From the NCBI RefSeq assembly GCF_015832195.1, contig NC_052046.1:14562161-14626160 (forward strand): 64,000 nucleotides of DNA, written 5' to 3'. Position numbers and translations under genes: made by a program. Origin of the DNA: Motacilla alba alba (Eukaryota; Chordata; Aves; Passeriformes; Motacillidae). Of the stretch, positions 13,436 through 26,934 are shown in pieces (within the stretch, counting starts at the first letter, position 1; each line of letters begins with the position of its first letter). Below the pieces are notes generated by a model. That model saw only the letters and a list, made by a program, of their open reading frames with translations, was not told where the DNA came from and did not search any database.

Positions 13436-13590
13436 TGTGTCATGGCTTAACCCCTGGCCAGGAACTCCACGCTACACTTCTGCTCACTCACTGCTTGGAG
13501 AGGACTGAAGGGTTAATGGTGAGAAAACTTGTGGCTTGACATAGAAGCAGCTTAAGAAGGAAAGCAAAAGTCACACATGCAATGCTGGCC
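13436..13590 (+). mobile_element. LTR-like fragment (avian ERV type)
   Basis: TGTGTCATGGCTTAACCCCT and then GGCCAGGAACTCCAC, CTGCTCACTCACTGCTTGGA and AAACTTGTGGCTTGACATAG resemble the start of a common avian ERV LTR that opens TGTCATGGTTTAACCCC and continues with CTCACTCACT. Only this 5' part is recognisable; the rest is lost or diverged. The family assignment is from memory of avian repeats. Confidence 0.45.
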
Positions 13591-13984
13591 CCACTCCACT
13601 TCCATAAGCACTGCCACCGCTGCTGCAGAGGGCTCCTCTTTGTCTCTCCTGCCTAGTCCCACCTCTCATTGAGGATGACAACCACCCCCAGGGGAGAAAG
13701 CACCCGCTTTGCAGGACTCTAGCTGCCATTGCATGGTCGTGCCTTGTGGTGGGGTTGGGGTTTAAGCACAGGCTTGTTGGCTCCTGTGTGATCATAGGCT
13801 AGTTGCCTGAGCAAAAGGGCCTGGTGATGGGAAGAAGTGTCTGTGGTGGGAAACCCCCAGAGATGACAGAACACTTAATACTGTTGGGGACCTGCAGAGA
13901 CATTCTGGTCCAAAATCGTTGCACAATCAGGACTGCATACAGCTGCTTGCCCAGCCACTTATTCACGACTGTGAGCCAACATTT

Positions 13985-14510
13985 TTTGAAGTTCTTCATG
14001 CTTGGTGACTCCATAACTTCTCAGCAACCTATGGCAATGCTCAGTCACTCTTCTCATTAACAAATTTTTCCTCTGGTTCATCTGGAATCTCTTGTTTCAA
14101 TATTTGACCACTACCTTTTGCCCTTGCCCAATGGACACCTCTGGAAAGAGTTTGGCTCCATCTTCTCTACATCCTTCCTTCAGGTATTTGTAAATCATGA
14201 TGCAATCTGCCCTGGGCTTGCTTTCCTCTAGACTGAACCTTCCCAACTTTCTCAGACTTTTCTTTTAGGGAATGTTCTCCTGTCCGTTAATCATCATTGA
14301 GATCTTTGCTGGATTTCACCTTCAGTGCATCTCCATCTCTCTGGAAAATCCAGAACTGGACTCAGCACTCTGGAGGTCACCACACCAGGGGGGAGTAGTG
14401 GGGATGGATCATTTCTCTTGGCCTGCTAGCAACCGGCCTTTCTTAAAGCAGCCCAGTACACCGCTGGCCACCTTTGCTACAAAGGAACAGTGTTAGCTTT
14501 CTAACTAGGC
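13985..14510 (-). mobile_element. CR1 LINE 3' region, antisense
   Basis: On the plus strand the order is that of an inverted CR1: GACTCCATAACTTCTCAGCA, CTCATTAACAAATTTTTCCT, TCTTGTTTCAATATTTGACC, CAATCTGCCCTGGGCTTGCT, AACCTTCCCAACTTTCTCAG, CTGGACTCAGCACTCTGGAG, CTTGGCCTGCTAGCAACCGG and AAAGCAGCCCAGTACACCGC. The copy is diverged, with many small indels. Confidence 0.8.
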
Positions 14511-17417
14511 ACCCAAAAGACAGAAGTCATGGAACATCTGGATTCATGTAGTGTCAAACTGCTTTAAAATCCACGTAACATACTTGCTGTTCTTCAGCTC
14601 ACCGTACCATATGAAGATGCTACTTTCATAACTGCATGAAACATCCAGGGACTAGAGATGAACCCTGATTTCAGCATGTATGCTTTTTTTCCCAGGTTCT
14701 ATTGGATTTGCATTATCTCTAGTAGGAGGGGATTCCTTCTAACAGAAAAAGAAAGAAGTTGCAATTCCTAAAAAAACTTTTAATCTTCTTAAATTAAATC
14801 AGAGCAGCAATCTGCTTTGAATTTTCTGACATCTTGTTTAGTCACAGGATTCACAAATACCGACTCTTTTCCTGGTAAAATAAAAGCTTAGGAATTATAT
14901 ATATCTGAAGTTGTGTTTGACTAAATTTTACTAAGGGTAAAAATATATATAAATAAGTTAGGAGTCTAAACAAGAGTCTCAGATGGGCTTGAGACATCTG
15001 CTGCTGCATTTTCAGAGGTAGTTTAAGTTGAGGCCTAAAAGTATTATGAAGCTAGTAGCTGTCTTTGGATATTGATTGTAACTAAAATCCATGACTGCAG
15101 TAATCCATCTTCCTGGCTTTACGTAAATACACCTTGGATTTGCTAGGCAACCACTAACAAACTCTACCAGGTGCACAAGGGTGTAACTCCATGCTCCTCT
15201 GGTCAAAGTCATCTCATCTTGGTAGCTATGGGGGAAAGGGATAGTTATACAAGCTGTGTTCACCAAGCCTGACAGTTTACGTGTATTTCTCACTACTACA
15301 AGGACCTGTGAATTGTGGCAGTGGGAATTGGTAGACTCTCCACTTCTTCTGACTGTGCTGCAGAGAAGGTAATCTGCATTACAAAAGGCCTTGGTTTTAG
15401 TACCCTGCAGTTCCTGAAGCAGTTGGGACAGCTGCATTCATTAGTGAGTAGATTTCCACGGGAGTGAGGTGTGTACACTGAAACTGGTGATTATCATCTC
15501 TGAAAAACTCCGTTTGTTGTAATCTGGCCAATTTTTCCCACAAGTTTTTTTTCATCTCCTGGCATAGGTACAGCTGCTCATCTGCCACCATTTTCCTCAG
15601 TGACAGTCATCTCTCTGAGGAACAGAACGACCACACAAGGATAAAAAAGGAAGAAAAGTAAAGCAGAATGAATAAAATAACATTACATTGACCCAGTGAT
15701 TTCAACAGGGTGGGTCCACCTGCACAGAGATGTTTGCAGCACTGGAGCCAAAAATGTGACAAAACCAAGTTTTCCTTGCTTTCAAGTCTGCAGTTGATTA
15801 TAGAAACAAAAATGGTACCAGAAAGCTGGAAGCAAATTTTAAGGGCCATAATCAAAACCAAAAGATGAACAGAGAAATATTTTATCCTGCCAGAATTTGT
15901 GTGAAAAGGTTCTGTGTTTCCTCTGCAAGATGTGATAATATTTTTCCCACTTAGCAGAGGATATTGCAAACATTGGTGTGAATGCAATCAGAAGATTAAG
16001 CAAAAGGCACCCTTGGACACAAGACAAGAGCCTGGTCAGTCAGGTAGTGAAGTAATTGTTTTTAATATTTCATTTTTATAGGTAAGATCATAATTACAGA
16101 CAGATCTTCAAACTTCTTACTTTTCACCTTTTTTTCCTTACTTTCTCTCTAAATGTAAACCAATTTTTCTCTTGCTTGCTTTTTTGTTTTGGGGTTTTTT
16201 TTTTATTTTTTTTTTTGTTTAGAATCCTTTAATTGAGCAAGAGTATTGTGGCTTGCTATTTCAGGTTATTTAAAGACTGTCAAACACAGAAAGATTTTTT
16301 TATAAAATCAGGTGTGCTTTGCTTTAAATGAGAAAGAGTACCTAATTTTGAAAATCCTACAAGGTTTGTATTTATATTCTTAGATAAAAGCTTTGACATA
16401 CTGACATTCAGTTCCTAAATTAAGTTCCTAATCTCAGGTGAACAGAACCTATTTAGTCCAAATTCTAGTCATTTTTTTATTAAGGAAAAACCCAGCTCAT
16501 AAAAGTTTTTAAAGCTTTTATTAATACCCTATGTTGAAGCAAATTTGGTATACTGAAAATTAGTTTGATGTACTTTTGAGATATTGGATAGAATAAAATT
16601 TCCAAATCAGGATTTCCACATCCTAAGATCAAAAAAATACCTGGGAGACTATAACTACAAAGGTTACTTCGGCAAAAAGTCACATTTGTTTGAGCTCTCT
16701 GGTGTTAATGAATTATTTATTTAATAATCCTAAATATTTTGTTTTTCATTGCAAGATATGACAGTAGAACTACTTAATGAAATTTCAATGCACTATAATG
16801 ACAGGCACTAGATCTATGTCACCAAAAAAAAGGACTGAAACTATCAATTTTTAGTTATTACAGCTGTCTGATATTTTAAAATTATTTTAGATAACTGCTC
16901 TTCTGGGTGCTCTTTAAGGAATGAAAAGATTTTTAATATGAGCTTGGTATATTCATTAACGTTAGTTTTCTCCTTCTAATGCATGAATACAATCTCTAAT
17001 TGTGAGGTCAATGCTACAACATTTTCAAATCAATGACTTCAATTCTGATTTCATTTTGGGTGCCTTGCCCTAAAAATGTAATTGATGCTAAGTCTGTACA
17101 AATGAAAACATCCCTTTAGGCTCCCTTAATGTCTTGAATTAAATACAGTAAAACAAGTTCTATATTGGCTTAGAGCCTGCATAATGAAGCCATTCCACAA
17201 GAATTTTCCAGGTTGTAATTCAGTATAGAATCTAGCCTGACTACTTTTAATAAGATGCATAGGATTGGTTTATCAAAGCCATAATTCAAAATTCTATCTA
17301 AACTATAGATGAAGATTTGCTAATATAAGCAAATTATTGCAAAATGACTAGTTTTAAAATATTTTTATTTATTTCAATAAATGTGTAGATGGGTGTTTAC
17401 TGTGCAGAATAATTTTA
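14511..17417. other. Intergenic, mostly unassigned
   Basis: AT-rich. Apart from the possible LINE remnant near 15290-15600, only T-rich runs (about 16180-16220) stand out. Confidence 0.5.
15290..15600 (-). mobile_element. Possible old LINE fragment, antisense
   Basis: The minus-strand frame near 15591-15500 reads EQLYLCQEMKKNLWEKLARL, a charged helical stretch resembling the coiled coil of CR1 ORF1. The rest of the segment has overlapping short frames but no clear protein similarity. This is a weak suggestion; it could be chance. Confidence 0.2.
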
Positions 17418-17499
17418 AATTAGTTGTTATTTTTTAGTTAATTAAATTAGTTTAATTTAAAGTAAAATAAACAACTAATTGTTTAAATAACAACTAATT
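17418..17499. repeat. AT-rich 15-bp perfect inverted repeat
   Basis: AATTAGTTGTTATTT (17418-17432) and AAATAACAACTAATT (17485-17499) are perfect complements around a 52-base AT-rich centre. A third partial copy, ACAACTAATT, lies at 17471-17480, so alternative foldings are possible. Confidence 0.9.
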
Positions 17500-20400
17500 A
17501 AATTAGTTGGTTTTTTTTCTTACATAGAGCTTCTAAGGGGCATTTTTGCTACCCCTAATCACGTAACTACAATATGTATATATTTGTAAATATTTGTATG
17601 CAGCTTGCTATTTTCAAGATTGTGGGGTTTTGGTATTATTTGTTGAGGTTTTTTATAATCCAATAACAAATTGAAAAATCTTATTAACTTCTTTGGTTTT
17701 TAGGCTGAGTGTGAATTCTACCCACACCATAACTGGATATACTGCATCTAAAAGTCTGAAAATATATTATTTTCCTATATTGTCCAATTTTTGTATAATT
17801 TATTACCAGCTTCCACTTTCTTTCCAGATTTTGCCTAATTCTTTTACTTCATGACCTGAATCTTTTACTTCATAAATTTACAGCATACAATTTACAGCAT
17901 ATTCTAAATTATTTATATCCCTAAAATGATGGCTAGGGCTCAGCAACTGGATCTTTTAGCACAGCTAAATTTGGCCATCAACCTATACTTTTCATGCCTT
18001 CAGTAATACAGCCACCTATAAAACAGGTGCTTATATTGCATGTACCTTGAAAAATAAAGTGTTCCTAGAATAAATCTTCCTGAAAAAAGTTTCTAGGAAT
18101 CCTCTGGAGCTGATAGAGTTTTCAGCAACTGCACATTTTGAGAGGCATCACAACAGTAATAATTTGATGTAAACAGGGATATAACTTTTGCTGACTGGTG
18201 ATCGTTTCACATTTCAGATGGAATGAAAATGTTCCTTGGTTTTGTTTATTCCCTCTTCTTGTAGAGGGAATAGACTGGGAATGGGACACCAAGTGAAGAG
18301 AGCTGGGCAGTGTGAATGCAGATTCACTTGTTGAACTTCCAGGTGCTGCATGCAGGACTCTGCCCACCTTCTCTTCCACACAAGAGGAGGACACAGGTGT
18401 CCAGGCAGGGTTTGGGCTAAAGGTCCCTAGGTTTGCCTCAGGTCATAAAAATAACAGGGCAAGTCTCTGAGCCAATGGTGGGGGAATGTCCAAATGTTCA
18501 GTGAAAACTGTGGATGTTACCTGATTACCTCAGCAAACTGTAAGGGACCTCAGACATACGGACAAACACCACGGAGATTAGACTTGAACCATCAAGTGCA
18601 TTCCCCTGCAGCTATATGTGCATGTCTGCAAGACATTTGATGCAGGTAAGTCACCAAGATCACCCACTTCCATACCCCTACTGTACTCAGCCTGTTACAA
18701 AATCCTGTGCCATTCTGGAGACAGTTATGTATTTACCAGAATTTGTGCTTGATTTGTAGGAGCCCACTGTCAATACTCCCTCAGACCACCCTCTTCCTTC
18801 ACCCAACAGTTTAGGAGCCTCCAGGGAAAGATGTATCTATTTTCAGCCTCTGTTGACCAAACCCTCCAGTCTGAACTTCTGACATGTCTGAGGCTGTGGC
18901 TTCATGGTGCATCTGTGTCAAAGAAAAAGATTTTGACACAGCATCTGCTTTGCAGCCTTTTAACTGTTTGAACTATTCCATGGGCAGTGGAATATGAGCC
19001 AATTCTCTTTTTCTCAGGGTGGAAGTTGTAGGTGGCTGAACCATATGATTCAAAAGCAAACATGCTGTTCAACATTTCATATGGTGAAAATGAGAGTAAA
19101 TTAACTGAAAGGAACATGAAATACATTAGAAATAAACTATGTTTGCAATGGTATTGTTTCATGGCACAATTTGGGTAAAAAAGCTGTTTTACTGTCAATG
19201 GCTTGTATAAAAGAGGTCTTCTGATACATCCACCCCATCTTGTATATTTCTCTTTTCTCCACAGAGCTTTTCCTAGAGGCAAATGTGATAGTCCTAAAAA
19301 ATAGAGCAGGTCCCTTACTATGTTTTGTGCACATATGGGCTGAGGCAAGCTATAATGTGAATTCCTCAGTGTACACTGATTTCTCCTCTCTCAGAGCTGA
19401 AAGAAGACAGCTCCTTGGCATTCATCTGTGCCTGTATCATAACAGATCATCCAGTCTGAAAAATTAGCAAAATAACACCTTCAAGTGTAAACAGTATTAC
19501 TCATGAGAGAATATATTATGTCAGTCACAGCACCTGTGCTTGACACTGAAAAAACAGTATCAAGGCATTATTTTTAAGATGGACAATGCCATCTTTTTGA
19601 GATGTCGGCAAAGCTAAGGCTCTGTTCTTAAAGGATTTGAAAACTGAAATCCATTTCCTTCACTAGTCAGCATGGAGAGGAGGGTTGTGGATAAAGATTA
19701 TACCAACTTTTATTTCCACACTGATAAACCTGCAGGGTTTTGTTTGCCCTCCCTCATTAAAACTTCTTCTGCTGAGACCATAGGCACCTCAACCCGACAA
19801 AATGGTTCCTGACAGGAGATGAGCATATTGATCTGGAGCAATTTATACACACTCTACTACGGAGATAATCTATTACAGAGAAGTTCTGTTATATTTTCCT
19901 CTCATTGTCTTTTTTTTTTTTTGTTTGTTTGTTTGCCTAAGTACTTTACACTATGGTGAATAATGATGAAATATAAAAGTAATTATTAACAAACCTTGTT
20001 AGTTGATTATCCAAAATGGACTACAGCATGTTAATTGCATGGGCTGAGGAAAAGCCATGTACAGTGTTTATGCCAATGAATAATGACAATGAATTGCATA
20101 TGATAATCAAAATTATTATAAAAATAATTAATCAAAATGTCTGCATGCTCATAATTTCCCACAAAGCAGACTCTTTTTCCCCCTACTTTGATTATATCAA
20201 TAAAGATTGAAAAAATGTTGCAGGACAGTAAAATTTTACAACAGAAATTTTACAATATTCTACAACATTTGGACCATTTTAACCAAATGAGACCAAATGG
20301 ATTTTCCTTAATTTTAAATTAATTAATTTAACTTTTATTTAAAAAAATAAGATACATTACAACTGTAAGATATAACTGCATTTTAACAAGGTTTTTCTAG

Positions 20401-21875
20401 AGATTCAGGTAGGTCTAACCAGCAAAGTCTTCAAAATATAATGTGATTCAATCTGATGAAATGATCCTGTAAGCCTGACTCAGTGGGAGTTGTCTTGGAA
20501 GATCAGACAAATTCAGTAAATAGGGGACAAGGATAGAATAAATTTACAGAAAAATAGCAATTTTGTGATACTTACATATGCATCTGACTCGTTCTTAATT
20601 TCATTTGGCATACTGAACCAATGAACTACCCTCTGGATACTTCCCTCATTGTCCATAGACTAGAAAAGTAGTACATATACCTTAAGGCTTCAGCTTCATA
20701 TTCAGGTTTTACACAACCAAAACATGGTGAGAAGAATGTGTCCCTGAATGTGAAGCACATAAAATAAACAAATTCAGAGAAATAAATTGGTATAGAAGAA
20801 TAAATAAAAAAATATCCTGTGACCCAATAATCAAAGCATCTAAACCCTCAGAAATTGTAGTGGTGTTTGTTTATCTGCCTGTTTACCTAATGTACACAGT
20901 GAATCTGCAATTTGCTTAAATAGCACATATAATACGTTCAAAGAAAGAGGCCTGTAAAGTATTTTGAGATGACTGGATTCATATTTTACCAAGACTTAGT
21001 TAAAAAGCTAGCTCCCTAAAGGGTTTTAGATTCCAGAAACATTATGAAAACTAAGAAATTTTTGAAGAACATTCAAAATGTTATTCTGAGACTCTGGATA
21101 AATAAGAAATGTCTGGCACATGTCTTCGCAAACTTTCCAGAACAATGTGCTGTCAACTCAAGGTAAATGATTGTAATATTTTATCCAATTTTTAACAGTG
21201 GGAAAACCAAAATATGTCCCATAATGAGAAACAAGCCTACTTTGTTTATGATATTCTCCTTTAGCTCTGGTTTATCTTTAGGACAGTTAGGGTTTGCTTT
21301 ATTTAGAATTTAAGATTTATAAGGAGTTATTGAAATATGCTTACAAAATTATTATTGGTGAAGTATTTCTATTGCACATTCATTTCAAAATGATACTTGT
21401 TTTTTTCTTATCCTACTGTGAAATGAAACCAAATGTCAGAAACTTAAAATATTTCACTATGTTGATTTTTCCTCATTATATTGCTTCTAATTGCTCAATG
21501 AAAGTATGCGGAATTACATCAACAGGATGCTGTAATGGCTCAGACCCAAATGTTCCTAAGCTTTGCCCTAGTTCAATATGCAATAGTACGGCAATAACCT
21601 TGTCAGTATCACAGAAGTTAAGTGTCCTCTTCCTGATTAGGAGTTGAGGAGCCAAATATGCATTAATGGTTAATCATGGCTATAAGTCCTCCAGACTGAA
21701 ATGTTTGCACCTATTTTTAATAATTAGGCTGCTTAAAAAATGTAATGGATACCTACTTATTACATTATTTGTCAGAGATGAACTTTACTACTGTGGAAAA
21801 TAAATATGGATGGCTAGTTTTTTCTTTACTGTCTTGCTCATCTACTACTCTAGTTTCCATGAAGCTGTGTTTTTA
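17500..21875. other. Intergenic, no feature recognised
   Basis: AT-rich DNA. A T13 run followed by three GTTT units lies at 19910-19935. No gene structure is visible. Confidence 0.55.
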
Positions 21876-22237
21876 TCTTTCCTTTTCCTTTTCCTTTTCC
21901 TTTTCCTTTTCCTTTTCCTTTTCCTTTTCCTTTTCCTTTTCCTTTTCCTTTTCCTTTTCCTTTTCCTTTTCCTTTTCCTTTTCCTTTTCCTTTTCCTTTT
22001 CCTTTCCCTTTCCCTTTCCCTTTCCCTTCCCTTCCCTTCCCTTCCCTTTCCCTCCCCTCCCCTCCCCTCCCCTTCCCCTTCCCGTTCCCCTTCCCCTTCC
22101 CCTTCCCATTCCCCTTCCCCTTCCCCTTCCCCTTCCCCTTCCCCTCCCCTTCCCAAAACTTCCCTTCCCTTCCTGGAACTTCCCTTCCCAAAACTTATTT
22201 TCCTGGAACTTCCCTTCCCTCCTTTTGTTCTTTCCTT
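21876..22237 (+). repeat. Polypyrimidine/polypurine tract with graded repeat units
   Basis: About 20 perfect TTTTCC units (to ~22002) pass into TTTCCC, then TTCCC, CTCCC and CCCCTT units, with imperfect TTCCCTTCC and CCTGGAACTTCC pieces to about 22237. For about 280 bases the plus strand is almost entirely pyrimidine. Apparent reading frames of Phe-Ser, Leu-Phe, Lys-Gly or Lys-Glu repeats on both strands are artefacts of this repeat. Confidence 0.97.
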
Positions 22238-25200
22238 CCTCATGTCTGTCATCTTGTTATGGGACAAAATGTGGAAGTAAATTCTGATTTCTTTTGGTAA
22301 AGGTAACTATGAGTTGTTTTGACTGAAGTATACAAAATTCAGAAGGAAAGAAGACAGCAGATGTCAGGTTTTGCCAAATGTACAAGAACTCAGGGAAATG
22401 GTTTAAAGTAAAGAGTAGGTCAAGCTTGCAAGGAACTCAAGAGGAATTTCTTTAGAGATCATAGAAAATAGAAAAGACACCAGTCAGCAAAAAATGTAAT
22501 TACTACAGAGGAAGGTCAAAAAACCATTTAAGACGTAGAGAAAATGTTGGACAAAAATCCTATGCTAAAACATAGGAAGGACTAACCCATCTGCCACCTG
22601 CATGCTGTGGTCCTGAGAGGGAGCTGATCTCTCTAAGTTCTTTTACAATACACAGAAATGCCTGAAATATTTTTGTACCTCATAACTTCTTTTTTTCTCT
22701 CTCATTTTTGGAGTATGCGGTAAATCTAAGCATATTTATTCATGTGGAATATTTATGAGTGTTTTTGCTCATTTATATCAGCTTGCATACAGTCCTTAAT
22801 ATTATTTGTTATTTCAGCTACAACATGCAAAATGCTTTGTAGTGTAAAAAATGTACAGTATTCCTTTTCAGGGAGGCTGTAATGCAGGAAGGCAACATAT
22901 GAATGAATTGCAGGAAGGAGGAAAAAAAAGAGTATGTCATATGTTTATATAGCGGAAAATATTGTTGGCAAATTTGATCAGGGAAGTGTAGGTAAAGGAG
23001 GTTATAGTAGCTCAAACCACAGAAAATCTTCTTGATAATTTCTCTTGGGTATAAGCATTAGCCCAAGTTTTGTCATGTGTTATTTTAACCTTTATAAAAT
23101 GGACTATTAATACAATATTTCTGACTTCTAACTCATAGCACATTATCAAAAAAACCCTGTCCTTTCCATCAAACTTCTAAGAGAGACTGAACCTTATAAA
23201 ACTTGGAAAAAATCATGCCATGGAAATTATTTGGATACGGAGGATAGTGAGGGGGTAGAAGGAATGTTGTTGCTAAGTTCCTGAAATGGAAGTTAATGAT
23301 CCTAATAAGAGCAATGCTTTGTGCTCCTCATATGAGTATGTTCTGGCAGAGGAGAAAAAAATTTGGATTCAAAGACAATGGCAAGAGAAGAGAAAAGAAG
23401 AGGAAAGGAATAGTGTGGGTCTAAATCAGCATGGGATGAATCAAAAGACAGCTCATTTAAGTGTCTGACTCTCTGAGCTCTGCCAGTGACTTACAGAAGG
23501 GAAACAGCCTTAACTTTATTTACAATGCCAAAAGCATATATGCAGAAATTTACAGGAAAAAAATGAATGGGTCCCTTCCTCCAGCTTCAGGCCTTCTCAA
23601 TTAGAAAGCTGGAGGAACTCATACTATCCCACTTGAGGCACACAGTTTAGACAGCTACATTAAGCAGTCTCCCTGAGCTCCCTACTAGTAATAGGAGACA
23701 GGTAGTTTTCTGTAAAGCCAAGGCAACAGGTTTAAGTTCAGTGCCCAGTTAACAGGACTCTCAGGAACCAGTTGTCTAACTTGGCCACAGTAATGTTTCT
23801 CCTCTGAATTGAAATGCAACTGATTTTATGTAACTGGATATACAAACAGGCATTTTTGAAGCTGAAATCATAGATCTTCACTACTGGGGTAAAAGAGTCA
23901 AACTGATAAGCTGAGTAAGGCAACATGAAAGGAATATGTTAGAAATAGTGACAAAACACATCACCAACACCTCAGGTGCTAGCAGCACTAAAGGGTTTAG
24001 AGTTCTAAGGCATTCTAAGCTATAGAGACTATTATTAATGTGAAGAAATTATTCGTACGACTTAATTGGATGCACTGATGTGAGGCACAATTACACACTG
24101 AAAATGCCACAACTGTGCCACTAGATCTTTCTCTGTGGGAGGTAAGCTTTACAAATTACTTCAAAACAGAATGTCACAAGAAGTATGATCTGAAAAATCA
24201 AGGTCTAGTAGCAGGTTACCTGCCAAATTGTTAAAACTATAGACTCGGTGCTGAATGCATGACGACCATAAATTTTATTTGTTTCACAACAGAAACCTGC
24301 CTTTAACTTTAGGGATCTAAATTAGCTGAAGCTGTGACATCCAGTCTTAGTCTACCTCCCAGAAAACTGAACTAATCTCAGGCTTCAACTCTGTTTTCAA
24401 GGGATAGATTGGACCTTTGATTTGTGCCATGCCTTCAAAATCTTTTATAGAATATAACAGAGCAGGCCAGCTGAAGCTGAGAACTAATATATTAAAAACT
24501 ATAGAGTCTGAATTCTAGTTTTGCTTTTCAATGGAGCTTTCATTGAGACCTATGCCAGCAAAATTCCAATGCATGGGCCACATGTCATAATTACTTGTAA
24601 TCTGCTTTGAAAGAACAGAGGATGATACATTTCCATTCTATTTTCAAGTGATCAAAACCTTGTGCCCATGCCTTTGATCTAATTTGGATCTGTATGTCCT
24701 GCAACTGCACAGGAGACAGCATGCATCTCCCCAGTAATAGAATGACAATGAACTGATTCCCAAGAAAAACATTAAGCTGGAAAGGAATACAAAAGAATCT
24801 TTAACATTTAAGATTGGAGCTGCAAATGAATACTTCATAACCACAGACATGCTTGCTTAACATAAGGGGGAAATAATTTCTTGCACTGTGTGCCTGGAGA
24901 TGGTAATAGAGGAGCATAAATTGCTGCCACCTCCCCTTGCATGTAGCAACCATAGTGTACACTGCTTGAGCATGACCACAGCAGGGGAGACTGCGTTGTT
25001 TCCTTTCCTAGCATAGACTCCTGCATGAGGACACCTGTCTCAGGCAGTACAGGATTTATTAACACTTGAGTAGAATCTGCACTAGTAGCCTGCACAAGAT
25101 CAGCAACAGGCTGGGCACAGACTGGCAAAGACTGGTTGGTGTAGCACACAGTATCTGGCTTTCATTTGGGCAATATATTAAATTTCACAGGTCAACTCTT

Positions 25201-26849
25201 CTTTATATTTTTCTTCCTTTGTAATAGTAATGGTCCTTTTCCCAAACACATTTATGATCCATGAATGTGGTCTTTACAGCCCCCTTCCCTTTGCACCTTT
25301 CAGCATGGTATACAGGAATAGGTATTCATGACAGAATGACAGAAGCCTGTCTGTCCTCTAAGGGCTGGCAGAAACTCCACCATCACCACAGGCAATCTAT
25401 TCCTGCATCACTCAAAAATATGTGAATACTGGGCTTTAGAAACTGCACACTGTTCTGCATTCTCATGATAAATCCATATAAATTGTTAGTCCTTTCTTTG
25501 CTTCCTTTGCAGATGACCATGAATAGGTTAGTTATTTGGTCCAGTATTTTCTACTAATTTAACTGAAGCAGAAAACCTGTAATTCCATGCATTGTTTTCC
25601 CAACTTCTGAAGACTAGCACCAAGTTTCCCCCTCTCTTCATACACTCTCCTTTTTTTTTTTTTTTAACAGATGATTGCTAATGCCTAGTAAGTTGTGTTT
25701 GGTGGGTCTTTGGTAATGACAAATGAAATTTAAGAGTTCCTGATAATGTGAAAGTATTTAAGATGGTCTATTCTCACTTAAAGTTGAGAATTTTTCTCTG
25801 TTATATTATTAATTGTGGAAACATTATTTGTTAGTGAAAACTAGTGCAAAAAGTATTAAAGGTTATGGGCTCCTCTATCTAACTCTTACTGAAAAATGTG
25901 ACCCTCTGTAAGGCAGCAGGCCTCTCTTTTCCTGGTCTTTTCCTGAGTATAAATGCCCATATGGTTCTCTGTTTTCCCTGACAGATAACACTTATTCCAT
26001 ACTATTTGTTTCTTGATTTTTTCCTATTTGTTTGAATTACATATTTACTCTGGTCTTCATACTCTGCAGATGAAGTCACCTGATATCCCAAGTTCTGTTT
26101 ACTCCTGCAAGTTGCTGTTGTGAATCTTAAAGCCTCTGAGCTGTGCAGATACTTTTGTGTGTCACCAAGGCTAGAGGCTCCCCTGACACCATCACAGCAT
26201 AAGTGTGATCTAACAGCTTTCCTCCTAATTTGATCCTAATTTTAATAGATGGCTTTCCCATTAATCTCTAACCTTTGGTGGCTATGTTGTTATTACCATG
26301 CTGTGTGTGGAATGGAAACTCTTACTTCATTCTGGTTTTAGAGAGAACAACAATTTTATATTTTAAACCATTGGAAGTATAGGAAACACATCTGGAATCT
26401 GCAGCATACTTAGGATGAGTCAATTTTAACAAACTTAAAATGTGTCTGTTACACTTCTTTAACATAATTCAAAACACAGACACCTCCCCGTATAGGGACA
26501 CACCTTGTCTCGAAGTGCCACTGGGATTTAGGCACACAAATAATTCTGGATATCTGGGCTCTTGATATTTTGCAAGTCAGCATGCACAGTACACTAAAAT
26601 ATCGATACAATATCCCTTTACTTTGTGCAGTAGCACACACACACCAAATCTCACACTAGCAGCAACATTTTTTGGCAAACTGTACTATTAATGCAAATTA
26701 AATTAGGCTGCATGACATTAAGCCACTTGGGATTTCTCCAGGGCATCAATTTAGCAACATGTGCTTTCAATCTCTATATTTTCTGTTCCCTTGGAAACCA
26801 AAAAAAAAATCCAAACCAAAACCCAATAAATTAAACATAAGCTGCAGCT
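22238..26849. other. Intergenic, no feature recognised
   Basis: No coding exon, named repeat or RNA gene recognised. A polyT run at about 25650-25667 precedes an AACAG that looks like a splice acceptor but has no open exon after it. Confidence 0.5.
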
Positions 26850-26934
26850 TGTGTGTGTGTGTGTGTGTGTGTGCGTGCGTGCGTGCATGTGCGTGTGCGT
26901 GTGTGTGTGCGTGTGTGTGTGCGTGTGCGCATGC
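26850..26934 (+). repeat. TG/CG alternating dinucleotide tract
   Basis: A (TG)n run starting GTGTGTGT gains CG steps (GTGCGTGCGTGCG, GTGCGTGTGCGTG, GTGTGCGCATGC), giving about 85 bases of almost uninterrupted purine-pyrimidine alternation. It is a microsatellite that accounts for Cys/Val- or His/Ala/Thr-repeat frames. Confidence 0.95.

Noticed and set aside
21745..22287. Long frames of Phe-Ser, Leu-Phe, Lys-Gly and Lys-Glu repeats on both strands
   Set aside because: They are simple translations of the polypyrimidine tract in different frames; no real protein.
25645..25690. Polypyrimidine run plus AACAG as a splice acceptor
   Set aside because: Stops follow within a few codons in the tested frames and no donor is nearby.
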